A stretch of 64,000 nucleotides of DNA from Variovorax gracilis (GTDB lineage Bacteria; Pseudomonadota; Gammaproteobacteria; Burkholderiales; Burkholderiaceae_C). Below, piece after piece: positions 51,005 to 59,242 of the stretch. A model generated the notes under the pieces. It did not search any database, was not told where the DNA came from, and saw nothing but the letters and a program-made list of their open reading frames with translations. Location of the stretch: assembly GCF_030317115.1 (NCBI RefSeq), contig NZ_JASZYF010000017.1, positions 48,393 to 112,392 of the forward strand. The letters are read 5' to 3'. The position numbers were made by a program, and so were the translations under genes. Positions within the stretch are counted from its first letter, which is position 1; every line of letters starts with the position of its first letter.

Positions 51005-51418
51005 TCAGATCATGCTCTTGCCTTGCTTGAGGACGAAGTCGCAGGCCCTCTTCGTGATTTCCTGCTTCAAGCCTCCGCCGGTCAGGTCCATCTTCTTGCC
51101 ATCGCTGCCGGTCAAGATGCCCTGAGAGCCGTCGACGTAGCCGCTGTCCGATGCGGGCTTGCCCCCGGGGATCTTGCTCATGAGCTGGTCCTTGACCGAG
51201 GATGCAGCGTCCCCGCTCAGGTAGTTGTTCTTGAGGCAGTACTCGAGAACGCCCGCCGCATTCCCGAGGCTGCCCGAGGACATCGAGCCCAGGGCGGACG
51301 AGCCGCCTCCGCCGCCCAACCCCTTCAGCATGTCCAAGCCTTGCGCGTGGACAGATCCAGCGGCAAGACAGATGAGAGCGGCGCCGACGCTGGCGAAACG
51401 GAAGTGAGATTGGGTCAT
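51005..51418 (-). CDS. Exported DUF2501-family protein (YjjA-like)
   Basis: 137 residues. Signal peptide MTQSHFRFASVGAALICLAA to about 26 (VHAQ). Glycine/serine-rich segment LKGLGGGGGSSALGSMSSGS, then a helical region with two Cys (EYCLKNNYL, RACDFVLKQG) and LTGSDGKKMDLTGG. Length fits the family. Function unknown. Start at 51418 is set by AAGGAG upstream; the frame's first ATG (51457) has no ribosome-binding site. Confidence 0.88.
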   Translation of the reverse strand: MTQSHFRFASVGAALICLAAGSVHAQGLDMLKGLGGGGGSSALGSMSSGSLGNAAGVLEYCLKNNYLSGDAASSVKDQLMSKIPGGKPASDSGYVDGSQGILTGSDGKKMDLTGGGLKQEITKRACDFVLKQGKSMI

Positions 51419-51519
51419 GTGCGACTCCTTCGAGAACTGGTGAGTTGCGAAGACCATAGCTCAAGCCGACGACGCCATTGCTACGACATTGAAACAGTTA
51501 GTGCTGACTGCGTTGGACT

Positions 51520-52431
51520 TCAGCGATACCCGGTCGTGTCCGCCGGGTTGCCAGCGTCCTGCACTTCCGGCACGTACCTCCAGGCATCGGGCTGGCTGCC
51601 GTCGATATCGGTGAAGCCATAGACCTTTGCAAGTTGGCCGCTCGACAATGAACTCCCGTTCCAGCGCGCCACATCCGGATCGCCAGCCAGTGCAGCGACT
51701 GCCCGCCCCACGAACGCCGGACTTTCGGAAATGGCGAAGTGGGGCGAGTACGCTGTTGCATCACGCCAGTTCGATTCGGTGACGCGATACGCCTCCAGCA
51801 TGGCTTCGGAGCGCAACCATCCGGGCGTGAGCGACACGGCGGTCGCCCCGTGCGGCCGCAACTCGCGGGCCAGCGCAAATGCCATGCGGTTGACTGACGC
51901 CTTGGCCAGGTCGTAGAAGAACGACACGCGGTAGTTGCTCGCGTTGTATTCGTCGGTGCCGTCGGTGACCTCCACGACGAGCCCGCCGGGCGTCTCGATG
52001 AGCAGCGGAATGGCGAAATGGCTGGTGATCGCATGCGTCTCCACACCGAGGCGCAAGGTGCGCAGTCCGATATCGAGCGAAGATTCCCAGACCGACTTGT
52101 TCCACTCCATCGTGGTGGCGCCCCAGATGTCGTTCACCAGGATGTGCAGCTTGCCCTGCTCGGCCCTGATGCGGTCCACGAGGGCGCGTACTTCGTCCGG
52201 GACCAGATGGTCGACCTGCACAGCGATGCCTCGGCCTCCGGCGGCGTCCACCAGGGCCGCAGTTTCCTCGATCGTTTCAGGCCGGTTCATCTCGGATCGA
52301 CTGGTCCGGGTGCTGCGCCCGGTGACATAGACCGTTGCCCCGGCTGCACCCAGTTGCACGGCGATGCCGCGTCCCGCGCCCCGGGTCGCTCCAGCGACCA
52401 GCGCCACCTTGCTTTCGAGAGTCGGTTGCAT
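51520..52431 (-). CDS. SDR-family oxidoreductase (long variant)
   Basis: 303 residues. VALVAGATRGAGRGIAVQLG at the N-terminus (TGxxxGxG variant), TGRSTRTSRSEMNRPETIEE insertion, HILVNDIWGATTM in place of NAG, VTDGTDEYNAS, then SFFYDLAKASVNRMAFALAR with Tyr/Lys. The insertion and the NAG variation mark the DHRS1-like branch. Substrate unknown. It overlaps no neighbour and is divergent from the TAXI receptor gene. Confidence 0.87.
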   Translation of the reverse strand: MQPTLESKVALVAGATRGAGRGIAVQLGAAGATVYVTGRSTRTSRSEMNRPETIEETAALVDAAGGRGIAVQVDHLVPDEVRALVDRIRAEQGKLHILVNDIWGATTMEWNKSVWESSLDIGLRTLRLGVETHAITSHFAIPLLIETPGGLVVEVTDGTDEYNASNYRVSFFYDLAKASVNRMAFALARELRPHGATAVSLTPGWLRSEAMLEAYRVTESNWRDATAYSPHFAISESPAFVGRAVAALAGDPDVARWNGSSLSSGQLAKVYGFTDIDGSQPDAWRYVPEVQDAGNPADTTGYR

Positions 52432-52510
52432 CAAGACGATGCTAGTCGCCACCCCATGCGCGCGCAACGTCGAAGGCAGAATGCATCATTCCAATGCTTC
52501 AGGTTCAAGC

Positions 52511-53893
52511 ATGAAGACTCCGGCCATGCCGACGCTGCCCACTGGTCGTCGCCTGTTGTTCTGGCTGGCGCTGATCGCCGCTCTCACAGCGGCCATCTGG
52601 TTCGTCGTGCGCTTTGTCAGCCCGACGCCGCCGCGCACGATGGCGATGAGTACCGGCGTCGCCGATGGCGCCTATCACCGCTTCGGGCAGCGGTACCAGG
52701 ACATCCTGCGGGCCAACGGCATTGCGCTCGAGTTGCGTCCTTCGAGCGGCGGTGTCGAGAACCTGCAGCGGTTGAATGAAGCTTCGGTCTCGGTGGCCTT
52801 CGTCCAGGGCGGCACGGGCGTCCTCGCACTCGATCCCGATGCGTCGCCTGATTCGACGCCTTTGCGCTCGCTGGCCACCGTGGCCTTCGAGCCGGTGTGG
52901 ATCTTCACGCACACGCTCGACCTGGCAAAGGGCCTGGGGGCGCTCAGGGGAAAGCGGATCGCGGTCGGCGTTCCGGGCAGCGGCAACTACATGGTCGCCG
53001 TCCAGCTGCTGTCGATCTACGGCGTCGCGGTCGCGGACGGCCAGCAGAGTGCGCCCGACGGCACGACCTTTGTGAGCGAGGGCGGGATGGCGGCCGCGGA
53101 CATGCTCGGCAAGCACCAGGTCGATGCTGCCATCATCATCGCAGCGCCTCAGGCGCCGGCAGTGCAAAGACTTCTTGCCGATGGTGCGATGCATCTGGCC
53201 TCGTTGGACCACGTCGAAGGGATTGCACGGCGCTTTCCTTTCTTTCAGCCGGTGACACTGAAGCGGGGCTCGGTCGATCCGAAGCGCGACCTGCCGCCCC
53301 ACGACATCGAACTGCTCGCGACGACAGCCAACCTGGTCGTGCGCGACGAACTTCACCCGGCATTGGCCTATCTCCTGCTCGAAGCGGCGAGGCAGGTGCA
53401 CAGGCAACCCAGCCTGATCAATCGGCCCGACGAATTCCCGAGTCCGAGGGCGACGGATTTCCCGCTGTCGACCGAGGCGGAGCGCTACTTCAAGCACGGA
53501 CGTCCATTCCTGCAAAGCTATCTGCCTTTCTGGGCGGCGAACTACGCCCAGCGGCTCCTGCTGCTGCTGGTTCCCTTGGCCGCCATCCTCGTGCCGCTGG
53601 CGCGGTTGCTGCCCGGCCTGGTCAACTGGCGGCGCCAGAGCCGCCTCTACCGCCGCTATGGGGAATTGAAATTTCTCGAGCAGGATCTGGCGTCACGCAA
53701 GCTTGCAGCCGAAGAGCGGCGAGAAGCGCTCGCGCAACTCGATCGGATCGAGGACGACATCGTCCACACCAAGTTTCCGCTCGATTTCACGGACAGGGTC
53801 TACACCTTGCGACAGCACGTCGACTATGTGCGCGCGCAGTTGAACCGGCAAACCGAAGGTGGTGGCGCGCAAGGGGAGAAGGCCGGGCATTGA
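52511..53893 (+). CDS. TAXI-type TRAP solute-receptor with membrane-anchored ends
   Basis: 460 residues. An N-terminal membrane span (RLLFWLALIAALTAAIWFVV) is followed by the TAXI solute-binding domain: AMSTGVADGAYHRFGQRYQD, LRPSSGGVENLQRLNEASVS, RIAVGVPGSGNYMVAVQLLS. A second hydrophobic span (LLLLLVPLAAILVPLARLL, about 345-365) and a charged coiled C-terminus (QDLASRKLAAEERREALAQL) follow. Ordinary TAXI receptors are free periplasmic proteins, so this anchored form is a variant, perhaps a sensor-like protein. No TRAP permease gene is adjacent. Starts at 52481 and 52526 are alternatives. Confidence 0.85.
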   Translation: MKTPAMPTLPTGRRLLFWLALIAALTAAIWFVVRFVSPTPPRTMAMSTGVADGAYHRFGQRYQDILRANGIALELRPSSGGVENLQRLNEASVSVAFVQGGTGVLALDPDASPDSTPLRSLATVAFEPVWIFTHTLDLAKGLGALRGKRIAVGVPGSGNYMVAVQLLSIYGVAVADGQQSAPDGTTFVSEGGMAAADMLGKHQVDAAIIIAAPQAPAVQRLLADGAMHLASLDHVEGIARRFPFFQPVTLKRGSVDPKRDLPPHDIELLATTANLVVRDELHPALAYLLLEAARQVHRQPSLINRPDEFPSPRATDFPLSTEAERYFKHGRPFLQSYLPFWAANYAQRLLLLLVPLAAILVPLARLLPGLVNWRRQSRLYRRYGELKFLEQDLASRKLAAEERREALAQLDRIEDDIVHTKFPLDFTDRVYTLRQHVDYVRAQLNRQTEGGGAQGEKAGH

Positions 53894-53896
53894 AAA

Positions 53897-53930
53897 AAGG
53901 CCGGGCCCGCGAACTCGCGGACCCGGCCTT
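53897..53930 (-). terminator. Intrinsic terminator of the DUF4148 gene
   Basis: Stem AAGGCCGGGCCCGCGA (53897-53912) pairs with TCGCGGACCCGGCCTT (53915-53930), one G-T wobble. On the minus strand it is followed by TTTTTT, so it ends transcription coming from 54299. It lies four bases past the TAXI stop and may also attenuate plus-strand transcripts. Confidence 0.8.
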
Positions 53931-53948
53931 CACCGTGCCGTCGATGGA

Positions 53949-54299
53949 TTACAGGCCGGCTTGGCGCGTCACCGAAACCTTCGGCTTGTAGTAGGCGGCC
54001 GGAACCTGGTCACGGTAGAAGGCGCGGCGGTCGAGGCTTTGCAGCGGATTGTGCGCTGCCGCCACGGCTTGCGCACGGACCGCGGCGCGGTCGGTGTTGG
54101 ACGCCACGGTCTGTACGCCGGCATCCGAGCCTTCACCGTACGGGTTGCCGCTGCGCGCCGCCACCCGGGCTTCCGCGCTCACGTCGGCACGGCTGTTGGC
54201 GGTGGTCAAGGGATGCACACCTTCGTAGGTTTCTGCGTGTGCACCCGCGGCGGCCAAGAGGGAGAGAGCGGCCGCAGCGATGAGTTTCGAGGTCTTCAT
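53949..54299 (-). CDS. Exported DUF4148-family protein
   Basis: 116 residues. Signal peptide MKTSKLIAAAALSLLAAAGA (to about 23). The mature part has ETYEGVHPLTTANSRADVSA, EGSDAGVQTVAS and SVTRQAGL, and is rich in Ala, Arg and Val; it fits DUF4148, a small secreted family abundant in Burkholderiales. Function unknown. It is followed by a strong terminator. Confidence 0.85.
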   Translation of the reverse strand: MKTSKLIAAAALSLLAAAGAHAETYEGVHPLTTANSRADVSAEARVAARSGNPYGEGSDAGVQTVASNTDRAAVRAQAVAAAHNPLQSLDRRAFYRDQVPAAYYKPKVSVTRQAGL

Positions 54300-54499
54300 T
54301 TCAATTTCCTTCAAATGCGTTGGGACGAATCGAACCGGTCTTGGGGTGAGTCGCCAAGCCCGTTGGGGGGGTGGCCACATCGCTCTGTGCCCTGTTCACC
54401 CAGATCAGCTTCCTGCTGGTCCGTGGGATGAAGTTTGAGACCAATCGGTCGGTAAAAACCCTCGCATTTGGAAGAACCGCGTCACCCATTTGGAAACAA

Positions 54500-55558
54500 T
54501 CAAACGATCGACACCCCCACCTTGCGACCGGATTCGACAATCTCGCTCCAGGTTGCATCGTCCAGCCAGATGCCGTCGCGCTCGCGCGTCGCGCGCGCCT
54601 TGCGCTCAGGCTCGCCGGCGATCTGCACAGCGTCGAAGCCCGCACCTGCCGGGCTTTGGCGAAGCCAATCGATGAAAGCCCTCGCTTCCTTTTCGAAGCT
54701 CTCCTCGGTGCCCAGCTTCGCGGGATCGATCAGCACCGCCAGCATGCCGTTGAGTACGGTGCGCGCCGTGTCGGCCGGCCGATGCCAGGTGCCGCCGCCG
54801 GTCAGCGCGCCGCCGAGGAGTTCGCACGCGACCGCCATGCCGTAGCCCTTGTGTTCGCCGAAGGTCATGAGCGCGCCGAAAAGGCCGTTGCTCTGCGGCA
54901 CGACGACGACGCCCGGGTCATCGGTCGGGGCGCCGTGCTCGTCGATCAGGTGGCCAGGAGGCACGCGCTCGCCCTTGTTGTACGCCACGCGCATCTTGCC
55001 CTGCGCGACACGGCTGGTCGCGAAGTCGAGGACGAAGGGCTCGGCGCCCGCGAGCGGCACGCCGATGCAGCAGGGATTGGTGCCGAAGCGGCCGTCGCCA
55101 CCGCCCCAGGGCGCGACCACGGGGCGCGACAGCACATTGACGAAGTGCATCGCCACCAGCCCTTGCGCCGTCGCCATTTCCGCGAAGTGCCCGATGCGGC
55201 CCAGGTGATGCGAATTCGCGAGCGAGAGGATGCAACTGCCTTGCTGCTTCGCGCGCGCAATGCCGAGTTCCATCGCCTGCACACCGACGACCTGCCCATA
55301 GCCGCGTTGACCGTCGAGCGCCAACATCGCACCCGCGTCGAGATTGACCTTGACCGATGCGTTCGGCTTGAGTCCGCCTTCGACCACTGCGTCTACATAC
55401 CGCGGAACCATGCCGACGCCATGCGAATCGTGACCGCTGAGATTGGCAAGCACGAGGTTGGCTGCGACCTGCCCGGCTTCGGCAGGTGTGCTGCCGGCGG
55501 CTTGAATGATCGATGCGACCTGCGTTCGCAAGGTCGATGCTTGAAGTGTCTGGGACAT
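54500..55558 (-). CDS. Malate/L-lactate dehydrogenase-family (Ldh2) oxidoreductase
   Basis: 352 residues. LANLSGHDSHGVGMVPRYVD, ANSHHLGRIGHFAEMA, PWGGGDGRFGTNPCCIGVPL, MAVACELLGGALTGGGTW are the family landmarks. The group includes malate, ureidoglycolate and 2,3-diketo-L-gulonate dehydrogenases. Last gene of the regulator-TRAP-dehydratase operon, so a 2-keto- or hydroxy sugar-acid substrate is likely. Start at 55558 (MSQTLQASTLRTQVAS). Confidence 0.9.
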   Translation of the reverse strand: MSQTLQASTLRTQVASIIQAAGSTPAEAGQVAANLVLANLSGHDSHGVGMVPRYVDAVVEGGLKPNASVKVNLDAGAMLALDGQRGYGQVVGVQAMELGIARAKQQGSCILSLANSHHLGRIGHFAEMATAQGLVAMHFVNVLSRPVVAPWGGGDGRFGTNPCCIGVPLAGAEPFVLDFATSRVAQGKMRVAYNKGERVPPGHLIDEHGAPTDDPGVVVVPQSNGLFGALMTFGEHKGYGMAVACELLGGALTGGGTWHRPADTARTVLNGMLAVLIDPAKLGTEESFEKEARAFIDWLRQSPAGAGFDAVQIAGEPERKARATRERDGIWLDDATWSEIVESGRKVGVSIV

Positions 55559-55574
55559 AGCGCTTCCTGTTTGC

Positions 55575-57101
55575 CTACATGACCGCGCCGACTTGCCACG
55601 GCACGAACTCGTTCTGGCCGTAGCCGTGTTGTTCACTCTTGGAATGCTCGCCCGATGCGGTGGCGAGTACCAGTTCGAAAATGCGCTGCCCCATCTCCTG
55701 GATGGACACCGTCCCTTCGACGATCTCGCCGCAGTTGATGTCCATGTCCTCCTCCTGCCGCTGCCATAGCGCGGAGTTGGTGGCGAGCTTGAGCGAAGGG
55801 GAGGGGGCGCAACCGTAGGCAGAGCCGCGTCCGGTGGTGAAGCAGATCATGTTCGCGCCACCGGCCACCTGCCCCGTGGCGCTCACGGGGTCGTAGCCCG
55901 GCGTGTCCATGTAGACGAAGCCATGTGCCGTCACGGGCTCGGCGTATTCGTACACCGCTTCGAGATTGCTCGTGCCGCCCTTGGCGACCGCGCCAAGCGA
56001 CTTTTCGAGGATGGTCGTGAGCCCTCCCGCCTTGTTGCCCGGCGAAGGGTTGTTGTTCATCTCGCCCTCGTTGATGGCGGTGTAGTGCTCCCACCAACGG
56101 ATTCGCTCGACCAACTTCTCGCCGACCTCGCGCTTGACAGCGCGCCGCGTGAGCAAGTGCTCGGCGCCGTACACCTCTGGCGTCTCCGACAGGATCGCCG
56201 TGCCGCCATGCGCGACCAGCAGGTCGACCGCCGCACCCAATGCCGGATTGGCGCTGATGCCGGAGTAGCCATCCGAGCCTCCGCATTGCAGTCCGATCGT
56301 GATGTGCGCCGCGCTGCACGGCTCGCGCTTCACCGCATTGGCACGCGGCAGCATCTCGTTGATGAGCGCCACGCCCTTCTCGACCGTCTTGCGCGTGCCG
56401 CCGGTGTCCTGGATGTTGAAGACCCGGAAGTTCTCGCCTTCGCTCAGATTGCCGGTCGCGAGCCATGCATTGATCTGGTTGGCCTCGCAACCCAGGCCGA
56501 CCACCAGCACCGCCGCGAAGTTCGGATGCGTTGCATAGCCCGTGAGCGTGCGTTCGAGGATCTGCATGCCCATGCCGCTCGTGTCCATGCCGCAGCCCGT
56601 GCCGTGCGTGAGCGCGACCACGCCATCGACGTTGGGATAGTCCGCGAGCGCCGCCGGGTTGGTCTTGCGAGAGAAGTGGTCCGCAATGGCCCGCGCTGCA
56701 GTGGCCGAGCAGTTCACGCTGGTCAGCACGCCGATGTAGTTGCGCGTAGCCACCCGGCCGTCCGCACGGCGGATGCCCATGAACGCAGCCTCGCGCCGCG
56801 CTGGCGGCGGCTTCACGTCGGCTCCGAAGGCGTAGTCGCGATCGAAGTGACCCTTGTCGGGCCCCATGTCGAGATTGTGCGTGTGCACGTGCTCGCCGGG
56901 TGCGATCGGCTTGCTCGCGAAGCCGATGATCTGGTTGTAGCGACGCACCGGCTCGCCTTGCGCGATGGCGCGCACGGCGATCTTGTGGCCGGGTGGAATC
57001 AGCCCGCGTGCGGTGACGCCTTCGACCGGCGTTCCGCCGACCAGCTGGCCACGTGCGATCACGACATCGTCGGCAGGGTGAAGTCGGATAAAGGGATTCA
57101 T
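55575..57101 (-). CDS. UxaA/GarD-family altronate/galactarate-type dehydratase
   Basis: 508 residues. N-terminal SAF domain (about 1-95): IRLHPADDVVIARGQLVGGT. C-terminal dehydratase: VATRNYIGVLTSVNCSATAA, THGTGCGMDTSG, GLGCEANQINAW, GLQCGGSDGYSGISANPALG, GSAYGCAPSPSLKLATNS, which place the Fe-binding and substrate residues as in UxaA/GarD. It removes water from a sugar acid to give a 2-keto-3-deoxy acid. Between DctM (34 bases upstream) and Ldh2 (16 bases downstream). The exact sugar acid is unknown. Confidence 0.92.
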   Translation of the reverse strand: MNPFIRLHPADDVVIARGQLVGGTPVEGVTARGLIPPGHKIAVRAIAQGEPVRRYNQIIGFASKPIAPGEHVHTHNLDMGPDKGHFDRDYAFGADVKPPPARREAAFMGIRRADGRVATRNYIGVLTSVNCSATAARAIADHFSRKTNPAALADYPNVDGVVALTHGTGCGMDTSGMGMQILERTLTGYATHPNFAAVLVVGLGCEANQINAWLATGNLSEGENFRVFNIQDTGGTRKTVEKGVALINEMLPRANAVKREPCSAAHITIGLQCGGSDGYSGISANPALGAAVDLLVAHGGTAILSETPEVYGAEHLLTRRAVKREVGEKLVERIRWWEHYTAINEGEMNNNPSPGNKAGGLTTILEKSLGAVAKGGTSNLEAVYEYAEPVTAHGFVYMDTPGYDPVSATGQVAGGANMICFTTGRGSAYGCAPSPSLKLATNSALWQRQEEDMDINCGEIVEGTVSIQEMGQRIFELVLATASGEHSKSEQHGYGQNEFVPWQVGAVM

Positions 57102-57135
57102 CGTGTGTTCCTTGTTGTGCCGAGCGACGATGCGC

Positions 57136-58530
57136 TCAGAAGAACATTTTGGGCAACCACAGTACCAGTGATGGCATGTAGGTGATGATCGCGAGACTCA
57201 CCAGCAGCGGAACCAGCCATGGCAGGATTGCCATCGTCGTGCGCTCGAAGCTGAGGCCCGCTACGCGCGCGAGCACGAAGAGCACCATGCCCATCGGCGG
57301 ATGCAGCAGGCCGATCATGAGATTCAGCACCATCACCAGCCCGAAGTGGATGGGATCGATGCCGAGATGCGTCGCGATGGGCAGCAGGATCGGCACCAGG
57401 ATCGTGATGGCCGCCGTCGGCTCCAGGAAGCAGCCGACGAACAGCATCAGCAGGTTGGCGAGCAGCAGGAACACCCAGGCCTGGTCCGTGAAGCCGAGCA
57501 CCCAGGCGGCGATGTCCGCCGTGACGCCTGTGGCCGTCAGCATCCAGCCGAAGATGGAAGCGGCGGCGACGATGAAAAGCACCGTGGCGGTGGTTTCGAT
57601 CGTGTCCAGGCAGACCTTGACGAACATCTTCCAGGACAGCGTGCCGTACCACGCGAAGCCGAGGATCATGGCCCACACGCAGGCCGCGATCGCACCTTCG
57701 GTCGGCGTGAACAGGCCGGTGGTCATGCCGCCGATCAGCAGCACCGGCGTCATGATGGGCAGCAGCGCCTCGAACTTGAAGATCTTGTCCAGCACGAAGA
57801 GCGCCGCGAGACCAGCGAACACCGTCATCTGTGCAGGTGCCCCGAGCTTGTCGATGGCCGCCCACAGCAGCAGCGGCCAGCCGACCACTACCGCGAGTTC
57901 GCTCAGCGCCTTGAACAGCCGCGTGCTGGAGAACTTGACGTCGCCGCCCCACTTGTTCTTGTGCGCGTAGTAGGCGACCGTCAGCATCATCAGGATGGCC
58001 ATCATCGCGCCCGGCAGGATGCCTGCCAGGAAGAGGGCGCCAACCGACACGTTCGCCATCATCCCGTAGATCACGAAAGGCAGGCTCGGCGGAATGATGG
58101 GCCCGAGCGTGGCCGACGCGGCCGTCACGCCGACGGCGAACTCGGTTTCGTAGCCGTGCTCCTTCATCGCCTTGATCTCGATGGTGCCGAGACCCGCCGC
58201 ATCGGCGATCGCGGTGCCGCTCATGCCGGCGAAGATCACGGATCCCAGCACGTTGACGTGGCCGAGCCCGCCTTTCATCCAGCCGACCAGGGCCAGCGCA
58301 AAGTTGTAGATGCGCGTCGTGATGCCGGCGTTGTTCATCAGGTTGCCGGCGAGGATGAAGAAGGGCACGGCCAGCAGCGGGAAGCTGTCGATCCCGCTCA
58401 CCATGCGGTGGATGACGACGAAAGGCGGCAGGCTGCTCGACAGCAGGATGTACGCCAGCGAGGCACCCGCCATGGCGATGGCGACCGGAATGCCGCCGGC
58501 CATGAAGACCAGGAAGAAGATTTTCAGCAT
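57136..58530 (-). CDS. dctM: TRAP transporter large permease
   Basis: 464 residues, about twelve membrane helices. Family motifs LLAVPFFILAGNLMNNAGIT, GSVIFAGMSGTAIADAAGLG, ATLGPIIPPSLPFVIYGMMA, ALFLAGILPGAMMA, TTGLFTPTEGAIAACVWA and LGIDPIHFGLVMVLNLMIGL. Na+-driven uptake of a carboxylate with DctQ and DctP. Start at 58530; the earlier in-frame ATG at 58650 lies within dctQ. Confidence 0.95.
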   Translation of the reverse strand: MLKIFFLVFMAGGIPVAIAMAGASLAYILLSSSLPPFVVIHRMVSGIDSFPLLAVPFFILAGNLMNNAGITTRIYNFALALVGWMKGGLGHVNVLGSVIFAGMSGTAIADAAGLGTIEIKAMKEHGYETEFAVGVTAASATLGPIIPPSLPFVIYGMMANVSVGALFLAGILPGAMMAILMMLTVAYYAHKNKWGGDVKFSSTRLFKALSELAVVVGWPLLLWAAIDKLGAPAQMTVFAGLAALFVLDKIFKFEALLPIMTPVLLIGGMTTGLFTPTEGAIAACVWAMILGFAWYGTLSWKMFVKVCLDTIETTATVLFIVAAASIFGWMLTATGVTADIAAWVLGFTDQAWVFLLLANLLMLFVGCFLEPTAAITILVPILLPIATHLGIDPIHFGLVMVLNLMIGLLHPPMGMVLFVLARVAGLSFERTTMAILPWLVPLLVSLAIITYMPSLVLWLPKMFF

Positions 58531-58549
58531 GGGCTTGGGCTTCCGTTCG

Positions 58550-59107
58550 TCAGTGGTCGGCCAGGGTGGATTCGGGGCGTTCGAGCACGCTGTAGCCGCG
58601 CCGCCAGTGGATGCGCGCGGTCTGCACCGAGCGCCATGCCATCGCCGCAAAGCCGAACAGGCACAAGCCGTAGACGATGTTCATCGGCAGGTCGACGATG
58701 GTCATGCGCGTCTGGTTGCCGATCTTGATCATCATCTGCACCGTCATGACCGCGGCGGCGACGAAGAAGAGAACGCGAATCACATCCACCGCCTTCGACA
58801 TCCAGCGCCCCATCGCCGCCGGAATGTGGCGATAGAAGAAGTCGACCTGGATCTGGTTGTTCTTTGCCACGCCGATCGCCGCGCCGATGAACACCACGCC
58901 GATGAGCATGTAGCGCGCGACTTCCTCGGTCCAGGCCGCGGAATCGTTCATCACATAGCGCGTGACGAACTGATAGAACACCGTGAGCCCCAGCAGCCAG
59001 AAGAGCGCGAGCGCGATCCACCCTTCGGCAATGGTGTCCGACAGGTCGACCACCTCGTCCTCGGCATGGAAGTGGCCTTCATCGTCAATGATTTTCTGTT
59101 CAGTCAA
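58550..59107 (-). CDS. dctQ: TRAP transporter small permease
   Basis: 185 residues, four membrane helices: WIALALFWLLGLTVFYQFVT, ARYMLIGVVFIGAAIGVAKN, and two more in the C-terminal half (VIRVLFFVAAAVMTVQMMIK, IVYGLCLFGFAAMAWRSVQT). The WTEEVARYM motif is typical of DctQ. AAGGAG lies directly against ATG at 59113 but six bases before TTG at 59107, so TTG is preferred; ATG at 59113 would add two residues. Acidic N-terminus (DDEGHFHAEDEVVDLSD). Confidence 0.9.
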   Translation of the reverse strand: MTEQKIIDDEGHFHAEDEVVDLSDTIAEGWIALALFWLLGLTVFYQFVTRYVMNDSAAWTEEVARYMLIGVVFIGAAIGVAKNNQIQVDFFYRHIPAAMGRWMSKAVDVIRVLFFVAAAVMTVQMMIKIGNQTRMTIVDLPMNIVYGLCLFGFAAMAWRSVQTARIHWRRGYSVLERPESTLADH

Positions 59108-59188
59108 TCGCATCTCCTTGCAGGTGGATTGCGGTGCGGCCTTCGCGGGACACACCGCGGAACCGGCTCCGCCGGGCCGCAGGTGTTG

Positions 59189-59227
59189 CCCCCTGGAGGG
59201 GGGATTCGGCTACACGAAGTGAGCAAG
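59189..59227 (+). repeat. Diverged copy C of the intergenic repeat, with a C5/G5 hairpin
   Basis: CCCCC-TGGA-GGGGG (59189-59203) followed by sequence related to copies A and B (ACACGAAGTGAGC against ACACGAAGTGCGC). It lies between the 3-prime end of dctP and the start of dctQ, where hairpins often separate highly expressed receptor from permease messages. Confidence 0.5.
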
Positions 59228-59242
59228 AAACGGGGGTGGGGC

